Source: Phytophthora sp. 'mugwort'
Lineage: Eukaryota; Oomycota; Peronosporomycetes; Peronosporales; Peronosporaceae
Reading direction: 5' to 3'
Length of the DNA: 64,000 bases
Assembly: GCA_033558025.1 (NCBI GenBank)
Contig: JAUCEF010000012.1
Coordinates: forward strand, 930,001 to 994,000
A program made the position numbers and the translations under genes. This document shows, piece by piece, positions 33,233-44,789 of this stretch. Each line of letters starts with the position of its first letter. The stretch's first letter is position 1. The notes below the pieces were generated by a model. That model had not been told where the DNA came from, ran no database searches, and was given only the letters and a program-made list of their open reading frames with translations.

Positions 33233-33634
33233 TTTCTTGCTCACAATTTTGACTTTTATGTATTTTTTTATGGATGTGCCTCCTGCCAGGTTTCCCGGAT
33301 CATATAATTGCGATTAGGTTTACTCAGATGCAGGTTTCTTTCAGGTCTCGCCCAGTTTCCTTCAGGTCAGGACGAAATAAAATACCATCCAAATATTACA
33401 CAGGTATCAGTGACCTTGATACCTGTAATAGTCATGCGAACGCAACATAGTTAAAGTGGAAGTGACGAAGAGATTGTTTTGTCGGATGCAGAATTGAAGC
33501 AGAACCAATCGTCTCTACCAAGCATGTCAAAATATGGATACAGGTATCGCCCAGGTAAACGCCATGTATTAATCATTACGCACCAAACCGCATCTACCAT
33601 GCTATGAGCTTCACTTGCCAGCGACGCATCACCT

Positions 33635-36600
33635 TCAAGCTTTCGTGCAGCATCTTCCAGCGCAGCTTGGTGATGCCAGCAGGAGACACGTCTGTTGGCC
33701 ATCACTGGGCATGGCTTTCAAGAGGTGAAGGCATGCAAGCACACCACCACTGTGGCTATCCCTCTGCCGAGGCCCTTCAACGTTCATCTCACTGTAGTTG
33801 TCCGGCATTGCGGAGACGATCTCCAACGCGATGGCCTTCAGACGCTTCATGTTCTTGTTCGTGAACATGCTGTCGTACAGTTGAATCGTTTTTGAGCTTC
33901 CGTCGATCACCAAGCAGACCCAGTGAACTCCACCCAAGTTGATAGGCATCAAGACAAATTGTCGGGCCAAAATACCTGCACGAATCTCCAATAGTTGTTT
34001 CTCCGCAACCAGCGGTTCCTTCTTTGTAGGCTTCTTCAGCGGTTGCTTCTTCGGTGGCGGCATCTTTACCGTCGTATTGTTCTTGTAGGTCTTCAGAAAC
34101 ATCATGAAGGCGCGGATCGCGTTGTCATTCAACCACTTTAAGCCTCTGACGCAGTCGAGGTCAGACCTCGCCAAGTCAAAACCGAATCCAGGTATGACAC
34201 GGTATGACCAGGTTTGCAGGAAGTCAGTTATCGTCATACCTACTGCAGCATGCTCGCCCACAACTTTCTGCACCTCTGTGTTGCGCCACGCGCACAGCAA
34301 CACACCATAATGACACGTAGACTGCAGGTTCCATAGCCACTTCATGCTTTCCCGCTGCTCTCTGCTGAACGTACCAATCTTTTCAATTGCGATTTTCTAC
34401 ACGTAGCTTCTCGCGCAGTATTTCAAGTGCTGGATCAATCGTTGATTCGGGGAGCCGGTACCTAACTGTGCCTACTATATACTCTGGGTCGAGTCGCCGA
34501 GGCTTTCCCGCGGCCTTCCCAAGCACCTGAAAGGTCGCGATGAATGATCCGACCTCGCTCAGGCCGGGCTGTATCTCCTTCAAGGCTGCTACCACTTCGC
34601 ACACGTCCCGGTCATGGAGCAGGACGCACAGTTTCATTCCCTTGTTGTATTCTTTGCGACCCGCCTTTGCTTTCGCCCGCTGTCCGTTGCGGTTCGGTCT
34701 GGGACGCCCGACCGACACAACGTTGTCGTTTAACTTGATCCGAACGGGCGGAGCTGTCCCGAGTGAAGCATGGCGAATGATAGCTGCGTGGTTGGGACGT
34801 CATCATCGATATCACCACTGCCACCCTCAGCACCGTTGGCCCCACCGATATCACTGCTGTCGCCAGCGCGAGTTCCACCGTCAGTGCCACCAATGTCAGC
34901 ACAGCCACCGCTGCCCAAACCGCTGTCACCGCCACCGCTCTCACCGATGCCAGCCTCTTGATCTTCGTCATAATTGGGACCTTCATCACGTCCTCCGTGC
35001 TTGATCGGGTCTATAGCGATCTGCCCTTGCCGAAGATTATGCCACCAATTGCCGAATTGATCCATAGCCTTGTCGAACGTTTCATCGTCGAGCCGGGCTA
35101 TATCTCCACAATACGGCCAAATGTTTGCTGTACACGCCGATACTTTTCCGGCTCCGTTTTGGGGTTTCCAGGTTTGTCGCGCTTGAAAATCTTAGCAACG
35201 AGCGGCTTCACGACTGCAGACAGACCTTGTGTAGACAGTCAACTCTGACCGTACCATCTAGAGAAAACAAAACGGCAAAACGCACAACATACAAAGGTTA
35301 GCGCCTTGATAAACCTGGGTAAGTGGCAGATACCTGTCTGAAACCTGGAAAAACATGGGCATACCTGTATGCGATTGCAGCAAATGGAATGATAAACGCA
35401 CTTCCGCTTCTCTGCTTGAATACCATCGCGTGTCGACACGGAAACTTCATGGTGAGCGCAAACTCGCAGTCGCATTCCCAACTCTCCTTCTGCAGCATGT
35501 ACTAGTAATCGCCTCCACGCACTGTGACGGTATCTCCGATGTCGATGAAAGCGTACGTGCTCGCAATATTTGGATCCATGGCGACATCGTACTGCGTTTT
35601 GATAGCGGCGGCCATCCATCGCATCTTCATGCCAAGCATGACGTTCATCTCCTCCGAGTGTGTAGTGTCCCGCAGCGTTCCAGGCACCTGAACCTTCGCG
35701 TAATATTCTTTCTCTTTACGCCGCTGAAAGCCAGGAGTGCTTGTAGGCTCGAGAATATGAATAAATGGCCCTTCCAATGCTGCTTCACATTGCTGAACAG
35801 GCTTTCGACACGGTTGTTTGTGTGATTATGGAAGTGAAGCAAATCAACACGGTGTGCCATCACCAACATGTCTTTGCGCTCATCCCAGTTCTTTTCGAAA
35901 TAATCCCACAGTTCATCACTATCTTCTCGCAATGACAGTCTCTGAACTCCGCCCTCTGCGATTCATAATCCACTTCAGTCCGAGCGTAGGTCATATTCGT
36001 GATCGAGTGCTTCAGTGGGTCAACACGCCTGCCTCGTACGCCCCATACTTACTCGACTTCCGAAAAGTTTTTTGCAGCCATTTGATAACGTGGAAATCGC
36101 ATAGCAAGACACGGGCCTCCGGTAGCTTCTGACGTATAACCTCCACTTCTACCATGTCCATGTCCACAATCACGATCCGAACCATGCGCCAGTGCTCGTT
36201 AGCATTCTTGAAGTGGGCCAGATGCTTGGCCATGTACCAGTCAGCGTTCGTCTCCAGCTAAGAGTACTGAACGGGTTGGCTGTGGCCAAGTTGGTCCATC
36301 GCAACCATGGATAGAATTTTAAGTAAACAGAACTGGTTAATACCTGGAAACCAAGGAGTTATACATGGAAAAACATGGTCCGCGCACACTTACTTGTTTG
36401 TCTTGTGGGTGCAGTTTATCTGAAGACCCTCGGGGAAACTGTCCACCCTAGAACGCATATGTCCCGTTGTGATGGAAATGACGCCAGTGTTCCCGCCAGC
36501 ACTCTGGTGAACAGACGCCACGTTCACTGGAGATTCCATATTGAAGTTGACGATAGTCTCGGCATCGACATCGTCGTCGGACAGTCGGACACATGTGCAC

Positions 36601-37746
36601 GATCAAATTCATTCGTTATAGAAGAACCGAATGCCTAAGTATAGAAACGACTTACCTGAATTTCGTATGCGAGCAACCAAATTGTGGACGTCCTCATCGT
36701 GACATGGAGCTCTCGCGGATGTACTCGTAAATACTCGACGCTCGTGCTTGCGCTTGCGCTTGCATTGGCAGCTGGACACCCGGCACCAACGCTGACTGTG
36801 AGGATACTTGGCGAATCCCAGGATAGTGCTGGTAAATTTCAGGCGAAACCGGGTGGTTGTGGACGTATCGTTCACGCTTAATTGCGATCTGCCATGCTTC
36901 ATTCTGCGTCGCTTGGGCTAGCATTTGGAAGGGGCACTCCATCCGACGAAGGTTGTGCATCGTGCGCTTGCCCGATGATCTTTCGCGTACAGGCCACCGT
37001 GAATACAGATGTACTTGCGCTGGTACGGCTCCATACTCATTGGCACGAGCGGAATCTCTCCCTTGGGCACCCCTTAGTACTGGATTTGCTTTCTCAGCGT
37101 TGCATTGCGTCTCGTACGTTACTCACCTCCTTTACGACGAGCACTTGGCGCGTCTCCGCCATCTACTGCTTCATCCCTGTTCAAATTCCGCCCAGGTATT
37201 GTGCTGCTGTTGAAACGGCGGGACAGGAACGAACAGGTCTTCATCCACCTCATCGGCCGAGCGCTTCTTTCACTCGGTGGGGACGGCTGAGCACGAGCAC
37301 CATCGGACGCTTCTCCTTGTCCTCTTCTTCATTGCCTTTTCTTCAGCGTCGCTTTCTTCAGCGTCTTCTTATTCCTTGTCTTCTTCTTCAGCGTCGCCGT
37401 CTTCTGCATCTTTTCCTTCTGCGTCTTCTTCTTCATCGTCCCCCGTGTCGTGACTGCTGGCGTCTCCACGCAATGCATGCGGGCCAAACTGCATGGCGCT
37501 TGCTTGTTCACGCTTCTCCCTAGCGCGCTGAAGAGAGGCAGCTCTCTCTGACCGAGTGCAAGTCTTTTGGACGGTCGCAAGGTCTTCTGCTACGGCTTCA
37601 CCCTTTCTCCCTCCTTGTTCAACTTCAACCGCAGCTGCTGCCAAGCGAGCCTCTCCCTCTCGGCGAGCCTCCTCTGCCATCTGCTGCCTGATTTGGGCCG
37701 TATTGTGGGTGCGCGCCATGACAGTGTCGTCAGCGGCCGGCGTCAC
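33635..37746 (-). pseudogene. Mutator-like (MULE) transposase relic with Ulp1-type protease region
   Basis: Minus-strand coding pieces in MULE order. 37,746-37,369: Ala/Glu-rich coiled coil and acidic repeats, then a WAEFEQG block. 36,950-36,700: N-terminal zinc/DNA-binding region (MECPFQMLAQATQNEAWQIA, HNHPVSPEIYQHYPG). 36,640-36,390: spacer to INCTHKTNK, followed by a probable intron (GTAAGT). 36,330-36,012: MULE core (YMAKHLAHFKNANEHWRMVR, LLCDFHVIKWLQKTF). 35,932-35,650: NNRVESLFSNVKQHWKG. Around 35,480-35,410: SWIM zinc finger (CDCEFALTMKFPCRHAM). 34,345-33,635: Ulp1/C48-like region (GVHWVCLVID, IQLYDSMF, RQRDSHSGGVLAC), in which the catalytic Cys before GV is Gly. Several frame breaks exist, though some may be introns. 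MULEs carrying Ulp1 domains are known in plants and other eukaryotes. Confidence 0.75.
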
Positions 37747-37843
37747 CGCGTGCTACAACCGCACAAGGTCTGCCGCGTGGCCCCCGATGAGTGGCTGGGA
37801 GAAGAAGAAAAAAATAAAATTCTGAAAGAAAACGGTAATGTAA

Positions 37844-37876
37844 ATACCTGCTCGATACCTGCTCGATACCTGCTCC
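37844..37876. repeat. ATACCTGCTCG triplet near the MULE 5' side
   Basis: Three tandem copies (the last one shortened) of the 11-mer ATACCTGCTCG. ATACCTG (or CAGGTAT) recurs across 33,401-37,872, so this is the densest cluster. It may mark a subterminal region of the MULE. Confidence 0.8.
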
Positions 37877-38098
37877 AAAAAACCTGGACGCGACCGGTGC
37901 CCATTTTTTATTCAGGACCTCGGTACAAGTTGAGCCAATCAAATATGATATCACCACTCCGACGATCAGCCCGAATATGAATTAAATTTGAGAACCATTA
38001 TCCTAAGACCAATATGCAGCACTACCTCTTCATTATACACTGTGTCTACCCTACAATAACCCTGTCTATCGTTGCCTAGCTACAATGCCTTGCTACCA

Positions 38099-38340
38099 TG
38101 CGTTTCGTCTCGATGCACAAGGCGCGTCGGCTAGCAAAGCTGCAGCAGATTCAGATCTGTATCCAGCCCTCTAACCACACCGACTGGAACTACAGAGAGC
38201 TTGGTGCGTGGACACACTCTGCGTTCGGGCTGGCAAACTCCCCTCGATACTTACTATTTTAGGATTCTTAAACGAGAAGGCGAGCTACACCAAACCCACC
38301 GGATTTCCTAGCCAACAACAAGACCCCGCCTCATCAGGGT
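38099..38340 (+). pseudogene. pogo/Tigger-type N-terminal helix-turn-helix relic
   Basis: MRFVSMHKARRLAKLQQIQI starts at 38,099 and continues through WNYRELGAWTHSAFGLANSP; a frameshift leads to SILTILGFLNEKASYTKP. The pattern resembles the first HTH (centromere protein B / Tigger-like) of pogo-type transposases, but no DDE part follows. Identification is tentative. Confidence 0.4.
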
Positions 38341-38510
38341 TGCTGCTGGAGATGTGCCTTAGCGAGGTAGTCATGCACCACGGAAAGCGAAAGGTACCGT
38401 TGTACGGAGCATGTTGCGGTGGCTGGCGAGAGAGTATGCGGCATCTCCGCTGCGAAGTGAGACCAAGTTCACGAAGAACGGCTGGCAGCATTTTTTCATC
38501 GGCAGTGATA

Positions 38511-38566
38511 ACGTCCAGAGTTCTTGTCCAGATTTCGTCCAGAGTTTCGGTCCAGGTATCGTCCAG
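38511..38566. repeat. ~11-12-bp periodic GTCCAG repeat
   Basis: Five GTCCAG words occur in about 55 bp (CGTCCAGAG, TGTCCAGAT, CGTCCAGAG, GGTCCAGGT, CGTCCAGGT). One copy forms CAGGTAT (38553-38559), the heptamer that is frequent in the neighbouring MULE. Confidence 0.7.
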
Positions 38567-38599
38567 GTCCGTAAACCCATAAATTACCATCCAATCCAT

Positions 38600-39190
38600 T
38601 TTTTGCTGTAGCCCAATATCGCCAGAATACTGGTTTCGCGTTTATTCCGAGAATCGCTCTAGCGAAGAATCGAGCGGCGTGGCAGCGAAGGATCGACGCG
38701 GGCATTCGGAAACAAGAACACGAAAACTGCACAAAGAGAACGCACGGGAATTACCGTGGCGGGTCTTACGGTCCGGGCGATGGAGACTTCGTCTATTGAG
38801 CAACCCGTGCCTAGACTTACAGCAACAGCTCCCGTTGGAGAGGATAAAGCTGAGGACTGTGAAGAGAAGCTGTCGAGCTCGATGCATAGTACGACTACGT
38901 GTCTGAGCCAGGGACTGTATCCGAGTCGCGCGAAGCGTCGGTTGGCGAACTGGTAGGAACACTACTTCATTTTTATTAATTTCTATAATGCAATTAGCTC
39001 TTTTATGAATCTCGTAGGATGCGAAAAAGCGGTCTAGCTCGTACGAAGTCGGTCGGCTCATTGAGGTGTCCTTCCCGCAGGAGACTCATTTATCCTGGGA
39101 AGCATGGTTTATTTACCTGAATAAACACTAAACGTCAACTCACCAAGTACTTTGCGTAGGTGAGACTGTCAACTGCAAATTAGGAACAAC
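38600..39190. other. Non-genic spacer
   Basis: No domain or element end was recognised. Short overlapping ORFs on both strands have no identifiable similarity. Confidence 0.4.
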
Positions 39191-39194
39191 AAGA

Positions 39195-42014
39195 TTGCCT
39201 CAACAAAGGCGGCACAGGGAGACAAAGGCGTGGTCTACATCCCTCTGTCACGGGGAGTGTACCACAGAATACATATGTACGCACTGGTGGCCTAAAAAAA
39301 TCCGCGGGTCTGGAAAGCGACCAAAGCGCTTTTTACGAGGTATTGGATGGCCTTTCCGGTGCACAACTGAATTTCAACGGTGAAAGCTTACTGTAAGAAC
39401 GGAATTTGCAGCCACAACCATAACCTTGGTCCTGACGAATACAAGATGTATTCAAATAAACGGGGTGTTCAAAATGAAGAAGTTGTGGCAGAAATGCGGT
39501 TGATGATTCGCCTCGATGTGGCGTGCTAAAATATACGAGAACCTCTTGAACAAGGCGAAAACGTCATCCAAAAAGCTATGGATAACATGGTACAAGCTTA
39601 TAAAGCAGCTAATACGCCTGATACCACTGATGACGAAGCATGTTTTATTCGTCTTACTGAATCTGCTGCATTTGGTGGAAATACGGTCACAGTGGATGAA
39701 ACCAACACCAATGACACATGAGTTAGTTATCAATTTATCATCTAGGCAAATGCGACGATTTATCTCATGTTAGTTGATTGTACTCACAAAACCAACAGGT
39801 AAGGCGTTTGATGATGGGTATGTTAGTTGATTGTACTCAGAAAACCAACAGGTAGGGCGTTTGATGATGGGTATGGTATAGTTGATTCTGACGAATGTAT
39901 TTATTTTGTAATTAGCTACAACTATCAGTTGTGTACGCTAATGGGCCTTGATGGGAACGGAAAGGGCCAACCAACACAGCATTCGTTGTTGGAGCGCAAT
40001 TCACATTGACACATGTCGTGTACATTAAAACATTTCATAAGAGTAAATCCTAGCTTGGCGAATCGGCGAAAAAGGTGGAGGATATTATGGTATACAAATA
40101 TCTAAATGAGATCTACGTCCTGCAGACATACTTTCCTGGCGCACAAGTCTTGTTGTATACATTCCATGTCATCGAATATTTGAAAATGGCAAGTCGTAAG
40201 CCAGGATATGGCAATATTTCTAGATCGGATCACGATGATTTTGATACCACCGCCCCCAACATGGTGTATGCACAGAGTAAGCTGACGTACATGGATGACC
40301 ATGTTGCTCTAGTTTTGTTCTTGCTGGCGCATACAGTTTGTGCTCTTTTACGAGTACTTCGAGAGAAACTGGAATACTTGTACTAAGATGTGGGTTCTTT
40401 ACGAGCGTTCAACGCTGCCATATTTTTAAGTGCGCACAAAAAATCACTTGGAGAATTGGTTTGTGCACCTCAAAAAGCTAGTGAAACCTGATATGGCAAT
40501 GGTACAGTGCATTGAAGCTGTGATTGGCTGTAACACGCGGGCGGAGAATGACTACCCTTTCAATCCGATTCGTGGTGGTATTCCTATTAATCGAAGTTAC
40601 GATTCAGAGATGACTCACGTCTTGCAATTATACCACTCATTTGGTAGGTGAACACGTCGAAAAAAAATACGTACTGGCAATGTCAAATGTCGACTAAATC
40701 CTTTATGACACTACCAAAGTACCGGTCAGTGTGGTAGTAATGGATAAAGATGCAGCATACACCGTCAGTACTGACACGTATGCGTGTACGTGCACGTTTG
40801 CTTGCACAATGCAATTACCATGCCAGCACGCTATTGCTTAAAGTGTTGTATTCCTCTAACGCGCTTGCACACTGTTAGATCTCTGGGGACCATTTGCAAA
40901 ATACATCACCATATACGTTTTAACTAACCCAATATGTTTATATATGTGTAGGTAGGTAAAATCGGTGGATGAAGAGATTATCAGGCAGGTATTCGTCTTT
41001 AAGCCATGTTCAGAGTTTTCATCTGATAAAAAGATGCTTAGCCCTGGACAAAAGTACAAGGAAGCTCAGAGTGCCTTACAAGTAATTAGCAGTGAGCTTG
41101 CCAGCATTCAAGACGACGACGAGTACAGAGAATTCGTCAATTTCGTGTAGATCAGTGGCGTAACGTCAGACAGCGAAAACGAGCTCGAGTGAATGGATTG
41201 GTCGGCGTGCCTGCATGCGAGGCACAAGTGGAAGCCATTAAGCATCCTCGTCCGCCTCGATACGTTTCAGATCATTCCAAACAAATAACTGAGTTGGACG
41301 ATCAAGTGGACTCGGACGATGAGTGTGATAAACTTGTAGATGAGGTCTTGGGTTCCAAACGGTCAAAATCCAGTTCGTATCTACATCGCCTGAATATAAA
41401 GGAAGCCGAAGCGACAAATTCGCATTAAATTGAATCCTCATGTTGTGGCATCAGGGGTACCCCGTTGAATCGCGCGCGAGAGGGTCTATCGAAAAACAAA
41501 ACGTTCAGCATCAACAAATCTGAAAAGCATCGCCGACGTCTTGGCGAAATAACACTAATTCAACTATCAAGGTCACTTGATGCTGAAAAACTCAATCTTT
41601 CAGCTACACTGGAACATATTGAACCGCTCCAGACCCGATCTAAGGGTGCAAGTACCAAGCGGTCTCGCTCTTATTATCAAACCAATCCAGTTCTCAACGT
41701 AAACGCGTTTTACCTGCTATAGAGAAACTTCTTAGAACGGAGATTCTAGATGCTTCCTTCTGGAAAACAGAGCAAGTGAAGCCATTGATGTGGACATTTC
41801 GACTCAAATCCACTCAGAGGAGAAAGCCATCCAGGAGGTTGATTCCAACATGGGTTCTATACAGACAATCACAATTAGTGTGATCGGAAGCGTCTCTCGC
41901 GCACAAATTGAACCCATGATGGAGCTGACCGACTGCCAAGACGGTCTAGCCTTTTGCGATTGGCTGTTACGCGATGTAGTCTGTGTTGTACCAGCTCAAT
42001 GCAAGACTACATGA
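39195..42014 (+). pseudogene. Second Mutator-like (MULE) transposase relic
   Basis: Plus-strand pieces in MULE order with many frame breaks. 39,195-39,380: N-terminal zinc-type region (ECTTEYICTHWWPKK, RPKRFLRGIGWPFRCTTEF). 39,400-39,740: RLDVARAKIYENLL-like and VDETNTNDT. 39,827-40,009: YQLCTLMGLDGNGKGQPTQH and SLLERNSH. 40,075-40,386: LNEIYVLQTYFPGAQVLLYT, FHVIEYLKMASRK. 40,430-40,651: HLENWFVHLKKLVKP. About 40,790-40,845: SWIM finger (CTCTFACTMQLPCQHAIA). 40,965-42,014: downstream region including RRLGEITLIQLSRSLDAEKL and VSRAQIEPMMEL. It is related to, but clearly distinct from, the MULE at 33.6-37.7 kb; its expected 3' Ulp1-type part is absent. A 35-bp segment near 39,779 and 39,825 is duplicated (GTACTCA.AAAACCAACAGGTA). 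Confidence 0.7.
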
Positions 42015-42037
42015 ATCAAGTACCCCCAGCGCTGCGG

Positions 42038-43035
42038 TCAATTTTGCTGCGTCGAAGTGCTTAAAACTTCTTGCAATCTACCCTCCAGTCGGGCTTCAGC
42101 CTCTGAGACCCCATCTCGCACTTCTCTTTGAACGCGTTCGAAATATGTAATCTTTAGCTTACTTTCATGTGCCTTCTGAGCGCGTCCAAGTTGGGCTTGC
42201 AGTTTGGAAAGCCAGCTGCGTGTTTGCTTCAAGACGACGTTCAATAGCTGCGGTTGCTTCGCCAACACGTTGCAATGCCGGAACCACCTTCAGTTTAGCT
42301 TCAACGCGCTCATCCACTAGTTCATTAGTTGCTTTCGATACACCATTGATCTAGTCTCCACCCGGTTTACCCACGCCGTTCGCACTTGGCCCTCCACTTC
42401 AGGACGAGGTAGAGGGGGATGAGCAGGTGCCACACGACTCAAGCCCTCTTGCATGGCTTTGTGCGACTCCATGATAGCAGCTCGTAACTGCGATTCGATG
42501 CACTTCACGTCTGCAGAGTGCTCTGTCATGGTAGCTCGCGCTCGGGTTACGTCACCCGCCACGCTACGACGATTATCGTCGACTTGCCGCGTCAATGCCG
42601 CGTCGATCTGCTCAGCACGTTCGGCTTGCATTCTCACAAGAGCATGAAGCTGCGCCTCCATATCTTGCCGCGTTTCCAGAGGTTGTTGATGAAACTGAGC
42701 GGTAGCGGCTTGCTGGCGATCAGCAAGTTCGGTCATTCCCACATGTGTAGATCCTTGAACAGTTAGAAGAGCTTCGTTTTGTGCCTGAGCCTGGCGGTCT
42801 TGTTGCAACTGAAGATTGGCGTAGTTTGATGATAGCGCTTCCGTGCTTACCAAAATTTATTGACGATATTCCCCACTTGGTCTTCGAACGTAGCCACCTC
42901 ATTCACAACTACGAGATCCGCTGCAACCCTGCCGTTACTTCCACCAATATGTGGATCAACCAGCGTCAATGTTCTCTCTTCACGTGAGACATCACCGTCC
43001 ACAGAAGCCTTCCACTGCGATCTAGTCATCACCAT
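42038..43035 (-). pseudogene. Broken coiled-coil protein ORF, unknown family
   Basis: Minus-strand sequence readable in three successive frames. It starts MVMTRSQWKASVDGDVSREE at 43,035. A TGG-TAAGC junction near 42,850 is either a stop or an intron donor. A long Gln/Ala/Glu-rich heptad-like stretch follows (42,853-42,320, including ATAQFHQQPLETRQDMEAQL), then KVVPALQRVGEATAAIERRL and, after another shift, LKITYFERVQREVRDGVSEA to a stop at 42,038. Residue composition indicates an extended coiled coil. No catalytic domain is present. It may be a structural ORF of a mobile element because it lies directly against a truncated MULE. Confidence 0.5.
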
Positions 43036-43095
43036 ACTTTACAACCGAACCAGCCCATCGCTATTCCGAAATCCAACTGCTTTCCGAGCTGCTTA

Positions 43096-43300
43096 GGGGC
43101 CAGTGGCGGCGGCACGAGCGGCTTCGCCACGCTCTACGCCTCCTGCTCCGACGGTTTTCCTGATACTTGGGGACCAGCGACGGCGGCACGGCAGCTTCTC
43201 CACGCTCTGCTCCTCCTGCTCCGACGGCTCCTGCTGCTTGGGGCCCACCGGCGGCGGCACGGGCGACTTCTCCTCTGACTTCGGCTCGTGCGGCTAGGGC
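43096..43300. repeat. Imperfect GC-rich tandem repeat (~70-75 bp unit, three copies)
   Basis: Three diverged units, each starting CTTGGGGnCCA or CTTAGGGGCCA and followed by GCGGCGGCACG and CTCCTGCTCCGACGG. On the minus strand they encode Ala/Gly/Pro-rich sequence just upstream of the coiled-coil ORF, so they could be its N-terminal low-complexity region. Confidence 0.65.
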
Positions 43301-43483
43301 TTGTTTGAGCTTTCGCTCGCTTCTTTTTCAGTACACCGACGGACAGAATGCAACTGCCGACAAAACTAACTGCCAGTCAACGTAAAACGGGCGTGCATGA
43401 TAAAAGACGATGTGCATACTTATTTTTATCAACCAATCAAATCACTCAAAAGCTTGGTTATATTCGTCCAGAGAGCCGCTAAT

Positions 43484-44789
43484 TATGTGCCAGTCACTTC
43501 GTAAGACGGAGGCAGCCGTTGACCCCCCCTCGGAGCCCGACTCGGCGCTGCAGCGCGCAGAGGAGTCTGCCATTGCGCTCCTTGTTGACGAGATGTTTTC
43601 CCATTCTACACAACGTCGAATGCATTACTCTATGAAGCAGAAACGGCATGCACTTATAGCAACAGAAGGTCTCAGTTAGCACGAAGCTGCAAGGTCGCAA
43701 AAATTCCGCTGTGGACGCTCAGTGGATGGCGGAAGAAGAGGAAGGACATATTTGCGTTCAGAGGCAGCGAGAAGACGCTTTCCCGAGCGCCCGGACGCCC
43801 CGAGATCGTCGCACTTAAAGTGGAGCTCATCACATTCATGAAGGACACTCGTAGTGAGAGCCAGCGCATACGAATCTTTATTAAGGCTGCTACGCCGTTT
43901 CGCATACCGACACGGCTTCGTGCAGCGTACTCCGCACGGTTTGAAGGTAACATTTATACTATAAAGCTACTACTATAGAACTGATGTGTAACTGACAAAT
44001 TTTGTTGTGCTGTATTGCTCTATAGGAAAAACTCCCAGACTTAGAATCTGTTCGAGACGAGTTCGCTCTATTTTTGAGGCCAATTATAGCGGTTATATTG
44101 CCAGCGAGGTATTTAACTGCGACGAGACTGGCATTTACTTTGACGCACCACCGAGCAAGATATTATCGGAAAGGGGCTAATCGACTGCAATAACCGCCTT
44201 GCAGAAGCATTCTGCCAGGTTGATGCTGTTTGCACTATTCGCGGTGATGGTGTCAAGCTCCCACTGCTCTTTTTTTGTGCGCGGGGGGCGGGGGGGGGGG
44301 AGCTAAACGGCATCATCGAGAAGGAAAAACTGCCGACTTACCCTGAAGGTACGTTGCATTACTTTGAGCATTTTTGATAACTATAGCTGTCTGACTGTAC
44401 TATTTTTAGGCCATGTTTATATTGTTCAGACTAAGGCCTGGATGGACGCACGGATGTGGAAGTTCTACTTACGCTCCCTACTGCAGCAACATATCACAAG
44501 GCAATCTCTACTGCTTGTTGATAACTTAGAGTGCCATGTATCCGGAGGGGTCATGGCAGCGCTCTAGCCATTGCCAAAACAACTCTACCTCCCTATGCCA
44601 ACCATTAGATGTAGGCATCATGGGGCCTTTGAAGGCGAAGCTGAAGGCTTCGTGGTTGACCGAAAAAGCTACCGCTACAACTGCAAAGGAAAAACGCATA
44701 GCGACGATAAAGCGTGTAATTCGGCCTGGGAATCCATCCAGGCCGACACAGTAACGAAAGCGTTTAACAAGGCGCTCAAAACCAACTAG
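43484..44789 (+). pseudogene. pogo/Tigger-type DDE transposase relic 1
   Basis: The N-terminal part ends in RMHYSMKQKRHALIATEGLS (to 43,678). After frame breaks the DDE domain appears: FNCDETGIYFDAPPSKILSE (44,110-44,175) with the first catalytic Asp; VQTKAWMDARMWKFYLRSLL and LLLVDNLECHVS (44,425-44,545) with the second; QPLDVGIMGPLKAKLKASWL (44,590-44,660) with the third. AKEKRIATIKRVIR and AFNKALK end it near 44,789. A G-rich run with a Cys/His-poor frame loss interrupts 44,280-44,300. Stops make it inactive. It is related to the minus-strand copy at 48.4-49.5 kb. Confidence 0.7.
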
